Counted from the stretch's first letter, positions 23,922 to 32,671 are shown. The stretch: 35,903 bases of DNA from an uncultured Acidobacteriaceae bacterium (GCA_903904755.1 CAIVDV010000060.1:1-35903), one strand, 5' to 3'. A program made the numbers and translations. Notes: generated from the letters alone by a model not told the origin.

Positions 23922-24401
23922 ATGCCGCATCAGCCCCTCTCCCACTACGACTCCCACGGCCAGGCCCGCATGGTCGACGTCTCCGCCAAGCCCGCCACCC
24001 GCCGCCAGGCCACCGCCACCGCCTTCGTCGAGCTCTCCCCAGCCGTCCTCGCCGCCCTGCCCGCCAACCCCAAGGGCAACCCGCTGGAAGTCGCCCGTTT
24101 CGCCGGCATCCAGGCCGCCAAGCGCACCGCCGACCTCATCCCCATGTCCCATCCAATCCCCATTTCCCACGTCGAAGTCACCGCAGAAATCGTCTCCGGC
24201 GGCGTCGAAATTCTCGCCACAGTAGCCACCACAGGCCCCACGGGTGTAGAAATGGAAGCGCTCACTGCAGCCAGCGTGGCAGCGTTGACTGTCTATGACA
24301 TGACCAAGGCGCTCGACAAGTCGATCGTCATCCGACATCTCCGCCTCGAATCCAAATCCGGCGGAAAAAGCGGTGACTATCAACGCCCTTCAGCTTCCTG
24401 A
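23922..24401 (+). CDS. moaC: Cyclic pyranopterin monophosphate synthase MoaC
   Basis: MoaC acts after MoaA to form cyclic pyranopterin monophosphate, the first stable intermediate of molybdenum cofactor synthesis, in the cytoplasm. The 159-residue length is normal. Conserved blocks are MVDVSAK (17-23), KGNPLEVARFAG (51-62), LIPMSHPIPISHVEV (72-86), GPTGVEMEAL (105-114) and VYDMTKALDK (124-133); the last holds the catalytic Asp and Lys residues. No other Mo-cofactor genes are in the window, so moaC stands alone here. The downstream GH27 gene is 89 bases away in the same direction but functionally unrelated. Confidence 0.96.
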   Translation: MPHQPLSHYDSHGQARMVDVSAKPATRRQATATAFVELSPAVLAALPANPKGNPLEVARFAGIQAAKRTADLIPMSHPIPISHVEVTAEIVSGGVEILATVATTGPTGVEMEALTAASVAALTVYDMTKALDKSIVIRHLRLESKSGGKSGDYQRPSAS

Positions 24402-24418
24402 TTCACCGCAGGGTCGCC

Positions 24419-24427
24419 ACAACCGTT
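24419..24427 (+). promoter_or_regulatory. AACCGTT word upstream of GH27 gene
   Basis: ACAACCGTT lies 63 bases before the GH27 start codon. The same AACCGTT core occurs, in gene orientation, upstream of the GH57 gene (18268-18274) and the GH1 gene (22678-22684). It may be a half of a LacI-type operator; this rests on three occurrences. Confidence 0.25.
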
Positions 24428-24490
24428 CCCACTCGGCTTCCGCGTCCCCGCAAAACGAAAACATTTACTCCAGCCACGAGGTTTCCAAAT

Positions 24491-25753
24491 ATGCGCTCTT
24501 CGCTCCGCAATCCGCTCCTCCTCGCCGCCGCCACCCTCCTCACCGCCTGTCCCCTCCTCGCCCAAAAAATGGCGCCCGTCGCACAAACCCCCGCCATGGG
24601 TTGGAACTCCTGGAACTACTTCGCAGAGCGCGTCGACGACAAGGGTGTCCGCGCCGCCGCTGACCAAATCGTCTCCACCGGCATGAAAGATGCCGGCTAC
24701 GTCTACGTCAACATTGACGACACCTGGGAAGGCCCCCGCGACGCTCAGGGCAACATCACCACCAACGCCAAATTCCCTGACATGAAGGCCCTCGCCGACT
24801 ACGTCCACTCCAAGGGCCTCAAAATCGGCCTCTACTCCGGTCCCGGCAACAAAACCTGCGCCGGCTACCCCGCCTCCCTCGGCCACGAGCAGCAGGATGC
24901 CGACACATACGCCTCCTGGGGATTCGACTACCTCAAGTACGACCTCTGCTCCTTCATCCCGGACACCATGATGAAGCAGGCCCCCAACGACCACGCCGCT
25001 CAGATGAAGATCATGATCGACGCCTACCAGAAGATGTCCGACGCCCTCCGCAAGGCCACCGCCAAAACCGGCCGTCCCATCTTCTTCTCCCTCTGCCAGT
25101 ACGGCTGGGACTCCCCATGGGAATGGGCCCCGGCCCTCGGCGGAAACTCCTGGCGCACCACCGGCGACATTGAGGCTCGCTGGGAAAGCATCTACGACAT
25201 CCTCAGCCAGCAGTCAGGACTCGAGTCCTACGCAGGCCCCGGCCACTGGAACGACCCCGACATGCTCGAGGTCGGCAACGGCAAACTCTCTCTCGAAGAA
25301 AACCGCACCCACTTCTCCATGTGGGCCATGCTCGCCGCTCCCCTTCTCGCCGGCAACGACCTCACCCAGATGAAGCCCGAGGTCACCGCCATCCTCACCA
25401 ACAAAGACGTCATCGCCATCGACCAGGATCCACTCGGCCACCAGGCCCGCCACGCCTACTCTGACGGCGAAGTCGAAGTCTGGACCCGCGATCTCAAGGG
25501 CGGAGCCATCGCCATCGCCATCATCAACGTCGGCAGCGACCGCTACTCCACCCACCCCTTCCACCTCAACCTCGCCCGCCTCGGTCTCGGCGCCACCCAA
25601 ACCGGCAAAAACCTCTGGACCGGCAAGGAAACCACCCTCACCCAGCACATGCCCATCGAGCTCCACTCGCACGACATCCTGCTGGTCCGCATCCCCGCCC
25701 CAGTCAAGGCAACCGCGGCAGCCAAAGTCCTCCCCGTCGCCGCCACCAAGTAG
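24491..25753 (+). CDS. Exported glycoside hydrolase family 27 alpha-galactosidase
   Basis: The 420-residue product has an N-terminal signal peptide of about 20-25 residues. L-T-A-C (17-20) resembles a lipobox, so it may be a lipoprotein; cleavage after LLAQ by signal peptidase I is the alternative. The GH27 core follows: AMGWNSWNYF (35-44), VNIDDTW (73-79), nucleophile D151 in YLKYDLC, and acid/base D226 in RTTGDIEARW. CQYGWDSPWEW (202-212) lines the substrate pocket. A C-terminal beta-sandwich (about 315-405) is typical. It should release terminal alpha-galactose from galactomannan or raffinose-type sugars; some GH27 members act on other alpha-linked sugars. Confidence 0.93.
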   Translation: MRSSLRNPLLLAAATLLTACPLLAQKMAPVAQTPAMGWNSWNYFAERVDDKGVRAAADQIVSTGMKDAGYVYVNIDDTWEGPRDAQGNITTNAKFPDMKALADYVHSKGLKIGLYSGPGNKTCAGYPASLGHEQQDADTYASWGFDYLKYDLCSFIPDTMMKQAPNDHAAQMKIMIDAYQKMSDALRKATAKTGRPIFFSLCQYGWDSPWEWAPALGGNSWRTTGDIEARWESIYDILSQQSGLESYAGPGHWNDPDMLEVGNGKLSLEENRTHFSMWAMLAAPLLAGNDLTQMKPEVTAILTNKDVIAIDQDPLGHQARHAYSDGEVEVWTRDLKGGAIAIAIINVGSDRYSTHPFHLNLARLGLGATQTGKNLWTGKETTLTQHMPIELHSHDILLVRIPAPVKATAAAKVLPVAATK

Positions 25754-25769
25754 TCCACAAAAACAGACC

Positions 25770-25792
25770 GGGGCACCCCCTCAGGGTGCCCC
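25770..25792. terminator. Bidirectional hairpin between convergent GH27 and GT87 genes
   Basis: GGGGCACCC (25770-25778) pairs with GGGTGCCCC (25784-25792) over a CCTCA loop. A T-run on the minus strand comes a few bases later (AAAAA at about 25759-25763). It starts 17 bases past the GH27 stop and lies just past the GT87 stop. Confidence 0.75.
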
Positions 25793-25794
25793 GC

Positions 25795-27084
25795 TTACCC
25801 CACCGCTGCCAATTCCTTCCCTTCATGGAACCGTGGCGAAAACGCAATCCATAGATAAAGCCCGAACAAGCCCAGCATCGCCAGATTCGCCTCCCGCTGC
25901 ACCAGCAGATACAGAAACCGGTTCTCCACAATCACCCGGTAAATCGCGGGATGATTCTCCGGTAGCCAGAAGCAGCTCTGGTTCTGGATTGGCGTAGAGG
26001 CAAAAATCGTCAATCCCGCCAGCGCAAGTCCGGCCTTTCGCATCCGTTCCACGGCAATCTGGATCGACGGTATCGCCATCAGCAACAGTGTCGAATCCGA
26101 CAGCCGGTGATACACCAGCAGCAGAGAGAACACCAGCAGTCCTCCGGTCATGAAGAGGAACCCATCCTGGTCATCGCGGCGGAAGCGTACCACCGCCGCT
26201 ACCCAAAAACCCGCCAGCACCAGCGAAATCCCATCCGCCACCAAACCCGACGCCGTCGCACCTGGCGTGAACACCGCCGCTGCTGACTGCAGACTGATCT
26301 GGTCAGATGTTTCCGCGGCCGGGTCGTTCGTATGGCCGGGGAGCAGGGACTCGGCAATACTCTGCCGCAACTCCGGCAGCCAGTTCGCGCTCGCCGCGTT
26401 CTGGTGCAGAATCGCAGCCCCCGCCAGTTGAATCGCCAGTGCCCCGCCCAGCGCCACCGCAACATGCCGCCGCGTGCCCTGCCGCCACAGCAGATACAGA
26501 GCCAACAATCCCGCCATCTGCGGCTTGATCGCCACGCTCAAACACAACATAACCGTTGCCAGCGCCAGCCGTCGCCGCTCCAGAAAAAGCAGATACGCAA
26601 TCGTCGCCGCGGAAATCGCAAACCCTGCCGGCTGCGCCATCTTCACCAGATACGTCATGTGCCCGACAAAGAACGCAACCAGAAATACCGCCAGCCAGCG
26701 GTCCTTCTCCCGGCACTGCTTCAGCATCATCCTCGCTGCCACCAGAAACAGGGCAGCATTCAGCACAAACCACAGCAGTTTTGCCAACGGATACCGCACC
26801 AGCGCCAGCGGCAATACCACCAGAAACGAGCCCGGCGGATACACCGGTGGCACTCCGGTCGGCCAAATCGCCTGCCGAAAATCCGGATTGTCGCCGCCAT
26901 TGCGCGCGTATTCTTTCAGCAGTTGCGCCTCGTTGTACGGGTCACACCCATGCAGCATGCAACTGGCACCGGTCTGGAGCGGAATAAAGTCGTTCGAGTG
27001 CACCACCGCTTCCACCAAGCCAATCAGCAGAAAGTAGAAAATCGCAAACGCCAGCATCACCCGGCCGAGCTTCAGCTTGTCCAT
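25795..27084 (-). CDS. Polytopic membrane glycosyltransferase, GT87/DUF2029 family
   Basis: The 429-residue protein is rich in hydrophobic segments, at least nine by eye, for example VMLAFAIFYFLLIGLVEAVV (9-28), LWFVLNAALFLVAA and WLAVFLVAFFVGHM. GT87 (DUF2029) proteins are polyprenol-phosphate-mannose-dependent alpha-mannosyltransferases of the GT-C fold, with an acidic residue pair in the first outer loop. Here the loop after the first segment includes GCDPYNEAQLL. The GT2 gene lies 48 bases upstream on the same strand; a GT2 enzyme of the dolichol/polyprenol-phosphate-mannose synthase type would supply the lipid-linked donor, so the pair makes biochemical sense. The acceptor is unknown. 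Confidence 0.82.
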   Translation of the reverse strand: MDKLKLGRVMLAFAIFYFLLIGLVEAVVHSNDFIPLQTGASCMLHGCDPYNEAQLLKEYARNGGDNPDFRQAIWPTGVPPVYPPGSFLVVLPLALVRYPLAKLLWFVLNAALFLVAARMMLKQCREKDRWLAVFLVAFFVGHMTYLVKMAQPAGFAISAATIAYLLFLERRRLALATVMLCLSVAIKPQMAGLLALYLLWRQGTRRHVAVALGGALAIQLAGAAILHQNAASANWLPELRQSIAESLLPGHTNDPAAETSDQISLQSAAAVFTPGATASGLVADGISLVLAGFWVAAVVRFRRDDQDGFLFMTGGLLVFSLLLVYHRLSDSTLLLMAIPSIQIAVERMRKAGLALAGLTIFASTPIQNQSCFWLPENHPAIYRVIVENRFLYLLVQREANLAMLGLFGLYLWIAFSPRFHEGKELAAVG

Positions 27085-27132
27085 GCCGCCAGTCTCCTTG
27101 CTCTTGCCCGGCCCACACTTCGGCCTGCACCA

Positions 27133-27906
27133 TCACTTGGTTGCTGCTCTTACCTTGTGCAACTCCGGCAAGCTCGTGAACGAAGCACCCAGCCCGGTCA
27201 GCACGTTGTACCGCACGATGTACCAGATTGCCGCCACCCCATCCATCGGGCCAATCTTTTTGCCCTCATCGTAGGTTCGACCGTAGTAGCTGATGGGAAC
27301 CTCGTAGATCGCGCAGCGCAGCTTCGACACCTTTGCCGTCACTTCAATCTCAAATCCAAACCCTGAAGACCGCAGAATCATCTTCCGGATAATCTCGCCG
27401 CGAAAGGCCTTGTAGCCAGTCTCCACATCGGTCAGATTCAGATTCGTGAACAGGTTCGAGAGAAAGGTCAAAAACTGGTTCGCCAGAAAGTGGTAGAAGT
27501 ACAGCACCCGCGCCGCCCGACGCACCTGGAAACGTGAGCCGAAAACCACATCCGCCTTGCCCCGCACAATCGGGTCAATCACGCCCTCAATCTCGCTCGG
27601 GTCGTACTCCAGGTCGGCGTCCTGCACAATCACAATCTCCCCGCTGCTCGCGGAAAAGCCTGTCTTCAGCGCCGCTGTCTTTCCGCTGTTCTTGCCATGG
27701 CGAATCACTTTCACAACTTCGGGATACCTGTCGGCAAACTCCCGTGCAATCGCAGGCGTGCCGTCCGTCGAGCAATCGTCCACCACAATCACTTCCTGCA
27801 GATTGGGTACCCGCAAAACACTCACCAGAACCTCTCGCAGTGTCGATTCTTCGTTGTAAGCAGGGACAATGACTGACAGGAAAAGCCGTGCGTCATTCGA
27901 AATCAT
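27133..27906 (-). CDS. GT2 glycosyltransferase, polyprenol-phosphate sugar synthase-like
   Basis: The product of about 257 residues is a GT-A glycosyltransferase. VIVPAYNEESTLREVL (12-27) is the nucleotide-binding start, VVDDCSTDGT (41-50) the first acidic motif and QDADLEY (95-101) the D-x-D metal site; FGSRF and ETGYKAFRG are typical of DPM1-like enzymes. No membrane anchor is obvious, although an FYHFLANQFLTFLSNLF segment could lie at the membrane. The ATG at 27906 is chosen because homology begins there; longer starts to 27966 have no ribosome binding site. It precedes the GT87 gene and probably makes its lipid-linked sugar donor. The sugar cannot be told from sequence. Confidence 0.87.
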   Translation of the reverse strand: MISNDARLFLSVIVPAYNEESTLREVLVSVLRVPNLQEVIVVDDCSTDGTPAIAREFADRYPEVVKVIRHGKNSGKTAALKTGFSASSGEIVIVQDADLEYDPSEIEGVIDPIVRGKADVVFGSRFQVRRAARVLYFYHFLANQFLTFLSNLFTNLNLTDVETGYKAFRGEIIRKMILRSSGFGFEIEVTAKVSKLRCAIYEVPISYYGRTYDEGKKIGPMDGVAAIWYIVRYNVLTGLGASFTSLPELHKVRAATK

Positions 27907-28017
27907 TGGCAATTGCGTACCCCTCTGGCAGGCCATAGCAGGAAAACTTTGCCAGAGCCCCAGCATACAGGCTGACCTTTCTCGATATCAGGAAAAATCC
28001 GCCTCAGTATCTGCCCT

Positions 28018-29010
28018 TCAACATCCCTGCGCAAACCTTCGCAAGCCGGCGCGCCTCCCCAGCATCAGGGCAAACCACCCATCCCCATCCACCCACCGCC
28101 CCACCGGCCAAAACCCAGCCTCAGCCATCAGCCCTTCCGCCTGCGCCACCCTGTATTTGTAGCTGTTTTCGGTATGCAGCCTCTCCCCGGCGGCAAATTC
28201 CACCTCCAACCCCAGCCCCTCCACCCGCACCCGCTGCTCCCGCTCGCTCTCCAGGTGCATCTCCATCCGGCTCTCCGCCTCATTCCACAGCGCCACATGC
28301 CGGAAAGCCTCCACGTCAAAATCCCCGCCCAGCTCCCGGTTCACCCGCCGCAGCACATTGCGGTTAAACTCCGCCGTCACCCCAGCCGCATCGTCATACG
28401 CCGCCAACAGCATTTCCACACTCTTTCCACAATCTGTGGGCCCCAGGTCCACCCCCAGCAGCAGTCCATCCCCGGCCTTCATCCCCGCCCCCATCCGCGC
28501 TAGCATCGCCGTCGCCTCGCCCGGCTCAAAGTTTCCAATGCTCGACCCAATCCACGTCAGCAGCGTCCGCTCCTCGCACGCCTCCGGCCGCCACCCTGCG
28601 GTGTAGTCCGCCACCACCGGCCGAGTCTCCACTCCCGGCACCTCTGCCTGCAGCCGCGCACACGCCGCCTCCAGCGCCGTCACTGAGACATCCACCGGCT
28701 CGTACACCACCCCGCCCTGCACCGCCACCGCCGCCGCCAGCAGCAGCCGCGTCTTCTCCGCGCTCCCCGCCCCCAGCTCCACCACCCGCAGCCGTTCCCC
28801 GTCAGCCGCCAGCCGCACCATCTCCCCGGCATGGCTCCGCAGCAGCTCCCGTTCCACCCGCGTCAGCGCGTACTCCGGCAGCTCCGTAATCCGCTCAAAC
28901 AGCGCGCTCCCCGCCTCGTCATAGAACAGCCACGGCGGCAGCCGCTTCGGCCTCGCCGTCAGTCCCCGCCGCACCGCCTGCGCCACTGCCTCATCCCGCA
29001 CAGCCTTCAC
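28018..29010 (-). CDS. egtD: L-histidine N-alpha-methyltransferase EgtD
   Basis: EgtD methylates histidine three times with S-adenosylmethionine to give hercynine, the first step of ergothioneine synthesis. The 330-residue length fits the family (about 320). PPWLFYDEAGSALFERITEL (25-44) is the family opening, VVELGAGSAEKTRLLL (76-91) the SAM site, and TWIGSSIGNFEP the second conserved block. The GTG at 29010 overlaps the egtB stop as GTGA, so translation is likely coupled; a GTG at 29001 is an alternative with a better-spaced GGAAGG. Longer in-frame starts up to 29415 would lie inside egtB and are rejected. Confidence 0.94.
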   Translation of the reverse strand: MKAVRDEAVAQAVRRGLTARPKRLPPWLFYDEAGSALFERITELPEYALTRVERELLRSHAGEMVRLAADGERLRVVELGAGSAEKTRLLLAAAVAVQGGVVYEPVDVSVTALEAACARLQAEVPGVETRPVVADYTAGWRPEACEERTLLTWIGSSIGNFEPGEATAMLARMGAGMKAGDGLLLGVDLGPTDCGKSVEMLLAAYDDAAGVTAEFNRNVLRRVNRELGGDFDVEAFRHVALWNEAESRMEMHLESEREQRVRVEGLGLEVEFAAGERLHTENSYKYRVAQAEGLMAEAGFWPVGRWVDGDGWFALMLGRRAGLRRFAQGC

Positions 29011-30251
29011 CCTTCCGCCAGCCGAATCCCCGAGAACTGCCACCGCGTCTCCGGCGCAAAAAAGTTCCGGTAGCTCGCCCGTATATGCGCCCCCGGCGTC
29101 GCGCACGATCCCCCCCGCAGCACCATCAGCCCGCTCATGAACTTCCCGTTGTACTCGCCCAGCGCACCCCCCAGCGGCCGGAATCCCGGATACCCCAGAT
29201 ACGCGCTCCCGGTCCACTCCCAGCAATCCCCAAACATCTGCTGCAACCCCTCGCCCGCCGCCGCCGCCGGCCTCAACCTGCCCGTCTCCAGCAGATTTCC
29301 CTCTACAGCCACCGTTTCGGCCGCCACCTCCCACTCCGCCTCCGTCGCCAGCCGCTTCCCGGCCCACCGCGCATACGCATCCGCCTCGTAATAGCTCACA
29401 TGCGCCACCGGGCAATCCGCCACCACCGCTACCGCACTCTCACCCCGCAGCCCAAACACCCGCCACCCCGCCTCATCCCGCCGCCAGTACAGCGGCGCCC
29501 GCCAATCCTCCGCCCGCACCGTTCTCCACCCGTCCGACAGCCACAGCTCCGCCCGCTCATACCCGCCGTCTTCCATAAATTCCAAATACTCGCCCACCGT
29601 CACCAGCCGCTTTGCCAGCCCAAATTCCTCCAGCCAAACCCGGTGCCGCGGCCGCTCATTGTCAAAGGTGAACCCCTCGCCCCCATGCCCAATCTCCTTC
29701 AGCCCCCCGCCAAACCGCACAAACTCCAGTTTCCCCACCGCCCCCGCCACCGGCTCCGCCTCCTCGCGGTACACCGGCCTCAGCGGATTCGTCCACATCG
29801 CATGTTGCACATCGGTCAGCAGAAGCTCCTGGTGCTGCTCCTCGTGGTTCGCCCCCAGCTCAATCCGGCTCAGCGCCTCTTCCGGCACATCCCCTGCCAT
29901 CAGCTCCGACATCCCCGCGTCCACATACGCCCGGTAGCCCAGCACCTCCTCCAGCCCTGGCCGCGAGAACGACGCCCGCAGCCGCTTGTCCGGGAATGCC
30001 GCAAAGCTCTGGTAGTAGCTGTTGAACAGCCATCGGAACCGCTCGTCAAACGCCCGGTAGTCCCGTCCAAACTCCACCAGCACAAACGACTCAAAAAACC
30101 ACGTCGTATGCGCCAAATGCCACTTCGCCGGCGAAGCCTCCGCGCAACTCTGCACCATCATGTCTTCCGCCGTCAGCCCTTCGCACAGCCCCAGCGTCCG
30201 CCGCCTTACCTCCGCAAACCGCGCCTTCAGCTCGCTCGTCCTCTCGCTCAT
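29007..30251 (-). CDS. egtB: Ergothioneine biosynthesis iron sulfoxide synthase EgtB
   Basis: EgtB uses non-haem iron and oxygen to join a thiol to hercynine as a sulfoxide. The 414-residue product has an N-terminal DinB-like helical domain with the iron-binding histidines: WHLAHTTWFFE (44-54), then H136 and H140 in HEEQHQE. FNSYYQ (76-81) is also conserved. A C-terminal FGE/sulfatase-modifying-type domain follows (about 165-410), ending in RASYRNFFAPETRWQFSGIR. The ATG at 30251 (MSERTSEL) is preferred to 30284 because GGGGTGG precedes it. egtD follows with a 4-bp overlap. No egtA or egtC is seen nearby. In mycobacteria EgtB uses gamma-glutamylcysteine, while Chloracidobacterium EgtB uses cysteine; the latter is the likelier case here. 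Confidence 0.94.
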   Translation of the reverse strand: MSERTSELKARFAEVRRRTLGLCEGLTAEDMMVQSCAEASPAKWHLAHTTWFFESFVLVEFGRDYRAFDERFRWLFNSYYQSFAAFPDKRLRASFSRPGLEEVLGYRAYVDAGMSELMAGDVPEEALSRIELGANHEEQHQELLLTDVQHAMWTNPLRPVYREEAEPVAGAVGKLEFVRFGGGLKEIGHGGEGFTFDNERPRHRVWLEEFGLAKRLVTVGEYLEFMEDGGYERAELWLSDGWRTVRAEDWRAPLYWRRDEAGWRVFGLRGESAVAVVADCPVAHVSYYEADAYARWAGKRLATEAEWEVAAETVAVEGNLLETGRLRPAAAAGEGLQQMFGDCWEWTGSAYLGYPGFRPLGGALGEYNGKFMSGLMVLRGGSCATPGAHIRASYRNFFAPETRWQFSGIRLAEG

Positions 30252-30414
30252 CTGGCCACCCCAGCCTGCCCGCCACGCACCCATGTACGATTCAATTCAG
30301 GCGTTCTAGGCTGAGTCTATCGCGCTATCCCCGCACCCATGTCACTTCCGGCGTCGCTCACGCGTCTATCTGCATAGCGTCATCAAAACCCGCTTCCTGA
30401 GGCTCACCCTCCCC

Positions 30415-31200
30415 ATGCCACGCGCTCACACAACCCGCCTTCCCGCACTGTTCCTCCTCGCCGCACTCGCCATCTCTGCCCCGCTCCGTGCCCAGACGCC
30501 GCCCGACACTGGCGGTTGGCAGGGAGGTGGCCAGGGCGGCGGCATGCGCGGCATGGGCATCGGCATTCCCGGCGGCGGCCGCGGCATCATGGGCACAGTC
30601 ACTGAAGCTGCCGCCGACCACTACACCATCAAAACCGACCAGGGCGACATCTACCGCGTCTTCTTCAGCGTCAACACCCGCATCCTCAAGCAACCCGCCC
30701 CCCGCAACCCCGCTCCCGGCACCTCATCCGCCAAGCCCGCCCCCCGCCAGCCCCGCGACCAGGGCGACCGCCCCATGCCCCAGGAAATCAAAGCAGCTGA
30801 AATCAAGGTGGGCGACGTCATCATGGCCGCCGGCGAGGCCGACTCAGCCAAAAGGACCCTCGGAGCAGTCATGATTTTTCAGGTGGACCCCGAGCGCGCC
30901 CGCCAGATGCGCGAGTATCAGGCCCAGTTCGGCAAAACCTGGCTCGCCGGCCGCATTACCGCCATCGACGAAACCAAAATCACCCTCGAAGGCATCACCG
31001 ACCACGCTCCCCACAGCTTTCTGGTCGATGAAAACACATCCTTCCGCAAACGCCGTGACTCCATCACCCTCGCCGAAATCCACCCAGGCGACCAAATCCG
31101 CGTTGAAGGTGCCCTCGCCGCGGGTACCTTCACCGCTACCCTCGTTCAGGCCATCGAACCCCGCAACCCTGATGCACTCCGCGACCAACCCACCCCATAA
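30415..31200 (+). CDS. Exported DUF5666-like protein, Gly-rich N-terminus
   Basis: The 261-residue product has a signal peptide (about 1-26, ending LRAQ), then a Gly-rich stretch (about 32-56, GGQGGGMRGMGIGIPGGG). Two small beta domains follow: about 57-155 (IMGTVTEAAADHYTIKTDQG, a Pro-rich insert, then IKVGDVIMAAGEA) and about 177-250 (LAGRITAIDETKITLEGI to IHPGDQIRVEGALAAGTFTA). Both follow the DUF5666 pattern, G-x-I/V-x-x-I/V...I-x-x-G-D-x-I/V-x-V/A-x-G, an OB-like fold seen in exported proteins of unknown function. It is divergent from egtB; the 163-base gap has no clear promoter. No enzyme motif is seen, and the role is unknown. Confidence 0.75.
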   Translation: MPRAHTTRLPALFLLAALAISAPLRAQTPPDTGGWQGGGQGGGMRGMGIGIPGGGRGIMGTVTEAAADHYTIKTDQGDIYRVFFSVNTRILKQPAPRNPAPGTSSAKPAPRQPRDQGDRPMPQEIKAAEIKVGDVIMAAGEADSAKRTLGAVMIFQVDPERARQMREYQAQFGKTWLAGRITAIDETKITLEGITDHAPHSFLVDENTSFRKRRDSITLAEIHPGDQIRVEGALAAGTFTATLVQAIEPRNPDALRDQPTP

Positions 31201-31253
31201 GCAAATCCAGGCTCCCAACACAACTCCGAGTCCCCGCCTCAAATCCGGGTTCC

Positions 31254-31288
31254 CCATATCTGCCGGCGTCCTTTGGCGGCAGATGTGG
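31254..31288. terminator. Strong hairpin between convergent genes
   Basis: CCATATCTGCCG (31254-31265) pairs with CGGCAGATGTGG (31277-31288), a 12-bp stem with one G-U pair and an 11-base loop. It lies between the ends of the DUF5666-like and EAL-HDOD genes, as a terminator would, but has no T-run on either side. Confidence 0.4.
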
Positions 31289-31328
31289 CCGTCGCCACTC
31301 CAAGACCGCGCCAGCCCCAATCTCCGCC

Positions 31329-32600
31329 CTACGCCCCGTGCTCCCGCTCCAGATTCATCTCCGACCATTGCAGCGCATCCGCATACAGTCCCGGCAGCAC
31401 CCCCGGCGCCAGCCCCATCCGGTCTGACGCCCGGTCGCAACGCTCCCACTCTCCCTGCTCATAGCTCTCAATCCAGTCCAGCGTGCTTCGCTCCCGGTTG
31501 TGCGCCCCCAGCAGAGCCTCCAGCGCAGCCTCCCGCAGCGGCATAAACCCCGCCAGCGCGTCCATCGGCGCCCGCAGCAGTGCCGGCAGCAGGCTCAGTA
31601 TTCCAACCAGGTACTGCTCCGTCGGGTTCAGCCCCACATGCCCCGCCGCCAGCTCGCAAAACCGCCCCCGCTGGAAGGTCATCCGCAGCAACTCCGACGG
31701 CTCTCCGCCATTGATTTCGCTTGCAATCGCCACCGTCGCCATCCGCCGGAAGAGCCCATCCCCCACCAGCCCCAGCGCCGCCTGTATCGACCGCACCTCG
31801 TTGCGCATACCAAACACCGGCGAGTTCACCAGCCGCAGCAGCCGGTACGTCAGCGATGGGTCCCGCTTCACCAACTCGCTCAGCGCCAAGTGGTCCAGCG
31901 GATCATGCAGCAGCGCCCGCAGCAGCTCCAGGTGAATCATCCGGTTCGTCGGTATCTCCCGGTTTTTGATCAGCATCGGATGGCAGAAGTAGAACCCCTG
32001 AAACAGCGAAAATCCCTCTATCCGCGTCTGCTCAAACTCCACCTGCGTCTCCACTCGCTCCGCCAGCAGATGCGTCGCCCGCCCCCGCAGCCGGTGTACC
32101 AGCGCTGCGCGCTCATGCGGCCCACAGATGGAGATGTCCACCTTCACAAAATCCGCAATGTCCAGAAAGGGCTCCCACCCCGGTGCCCACACAAAATCAT
32201 CCAGCGCTATCCGGAATCCCTTCTGCTTCAACGCCACGCATGCCTTCAGCAACTCCCCCGTCGGCTCCAGCGTCTCCAGCACTTCCAGCACCGTCTTGTG
32301 CGCCGGCAACACTTCCACCAACCGGCCCAGCAGAGCCTCCGCCGTGCAGTTCACAAACGCCGGCAACCCGCCAGACAGTTTCTCCAGCCCGTACAACATC
32401 GTGTTGTCCAGCATCGTCTTCGTCGCCAGGTCGCCGTCCCCGCTGAAGCCCTGCGTCGGCCCAGCCCGGAACAGCAACTCGTACCCGTACACTTTGCTGC
32501 GGGCATCCAGAATCGGCTGCCGCGCCACATAGCGCGGCTGCTCGCCGGCAGCTCTCTCCATCGCAGCTTCTTCAGGAATCGCGGAAGGGGTGGTTGACAT
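31329..32600 (-). CDS. EAL-HDOD signalling protein (YuxH-like)
   Basis: The 423-residue product joins an N-terminal EAL domain (about 22-215) with a C-terminal HDOD domain (about 200-400). EAL landmarks are visible but altered: YGYELLFRAG in place of EAL, FVNCTAEALL, TVLEVLETLEPT, ALDDFVWAPGW, FVKVDISI and AERVETQVEFEQTRIEGFSL. The loop after DDF lacks the usual glycine pattern, so cyclic-di-GMP hydrolysis is doubtful; this family often acts by binding. The HDOD part (LVKRDPSLTYRLLRLVNSPV) lacks the HD metal site, as expected. The ATG at 32600 has GGGAG upstream; longer starts run into fabG and are rejected. It follows fabG by 71 bases. Confidence 0.88.
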   Translation of the reverse strand: MSTTPSAIPEEAAMERAAGEQPRYVARQPILDARSKVYGYELLFRAGPTQGFSGDGDLATKTMLDNTMLYGLEKLSGGLPAFVNCTAEALLGRLVEVLPAHKTVLEVLETLEPTGELLKACVALKQKGFRIALDDFVWAPGWEPFLDIADFVKVDISICGPHERAALVHRLRGRATHLLAERVETQVEFEQTRIEGFSLFQGFYFCHPMLIKNREIPTNRMIHLELLRALLHDPLDHLALSELVKRDPSLTYRLLRLVNSPVFGMRNEVRSIQAALGLVGDGLFRRMATVAIASEINGGEPSELLRMTFQRGRFCELAAGHVGLNPTEQYLVGILSLLPALLRAPMDALAGFMPLREAALEALLGAHNRERSTLDWIESYEQGEWERCDRASDRMGLAPGVLPGLYADALQWSEMNLEREHGA

Positions 32601-32671
32601 ACTTCTTCTCCCACTTCCGCTATCGGCACTCCGCCCGTCAGGATTAGCGGAATCCCGCTTCCTATGCGGAT

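Noticed and set aside
29011-29415. N-terminal extension of EgtD to 465 residues
   Set aside because: The extension lies wholly inside egtB in another frame, and EgtD homology begins just after the GTGA overlap.
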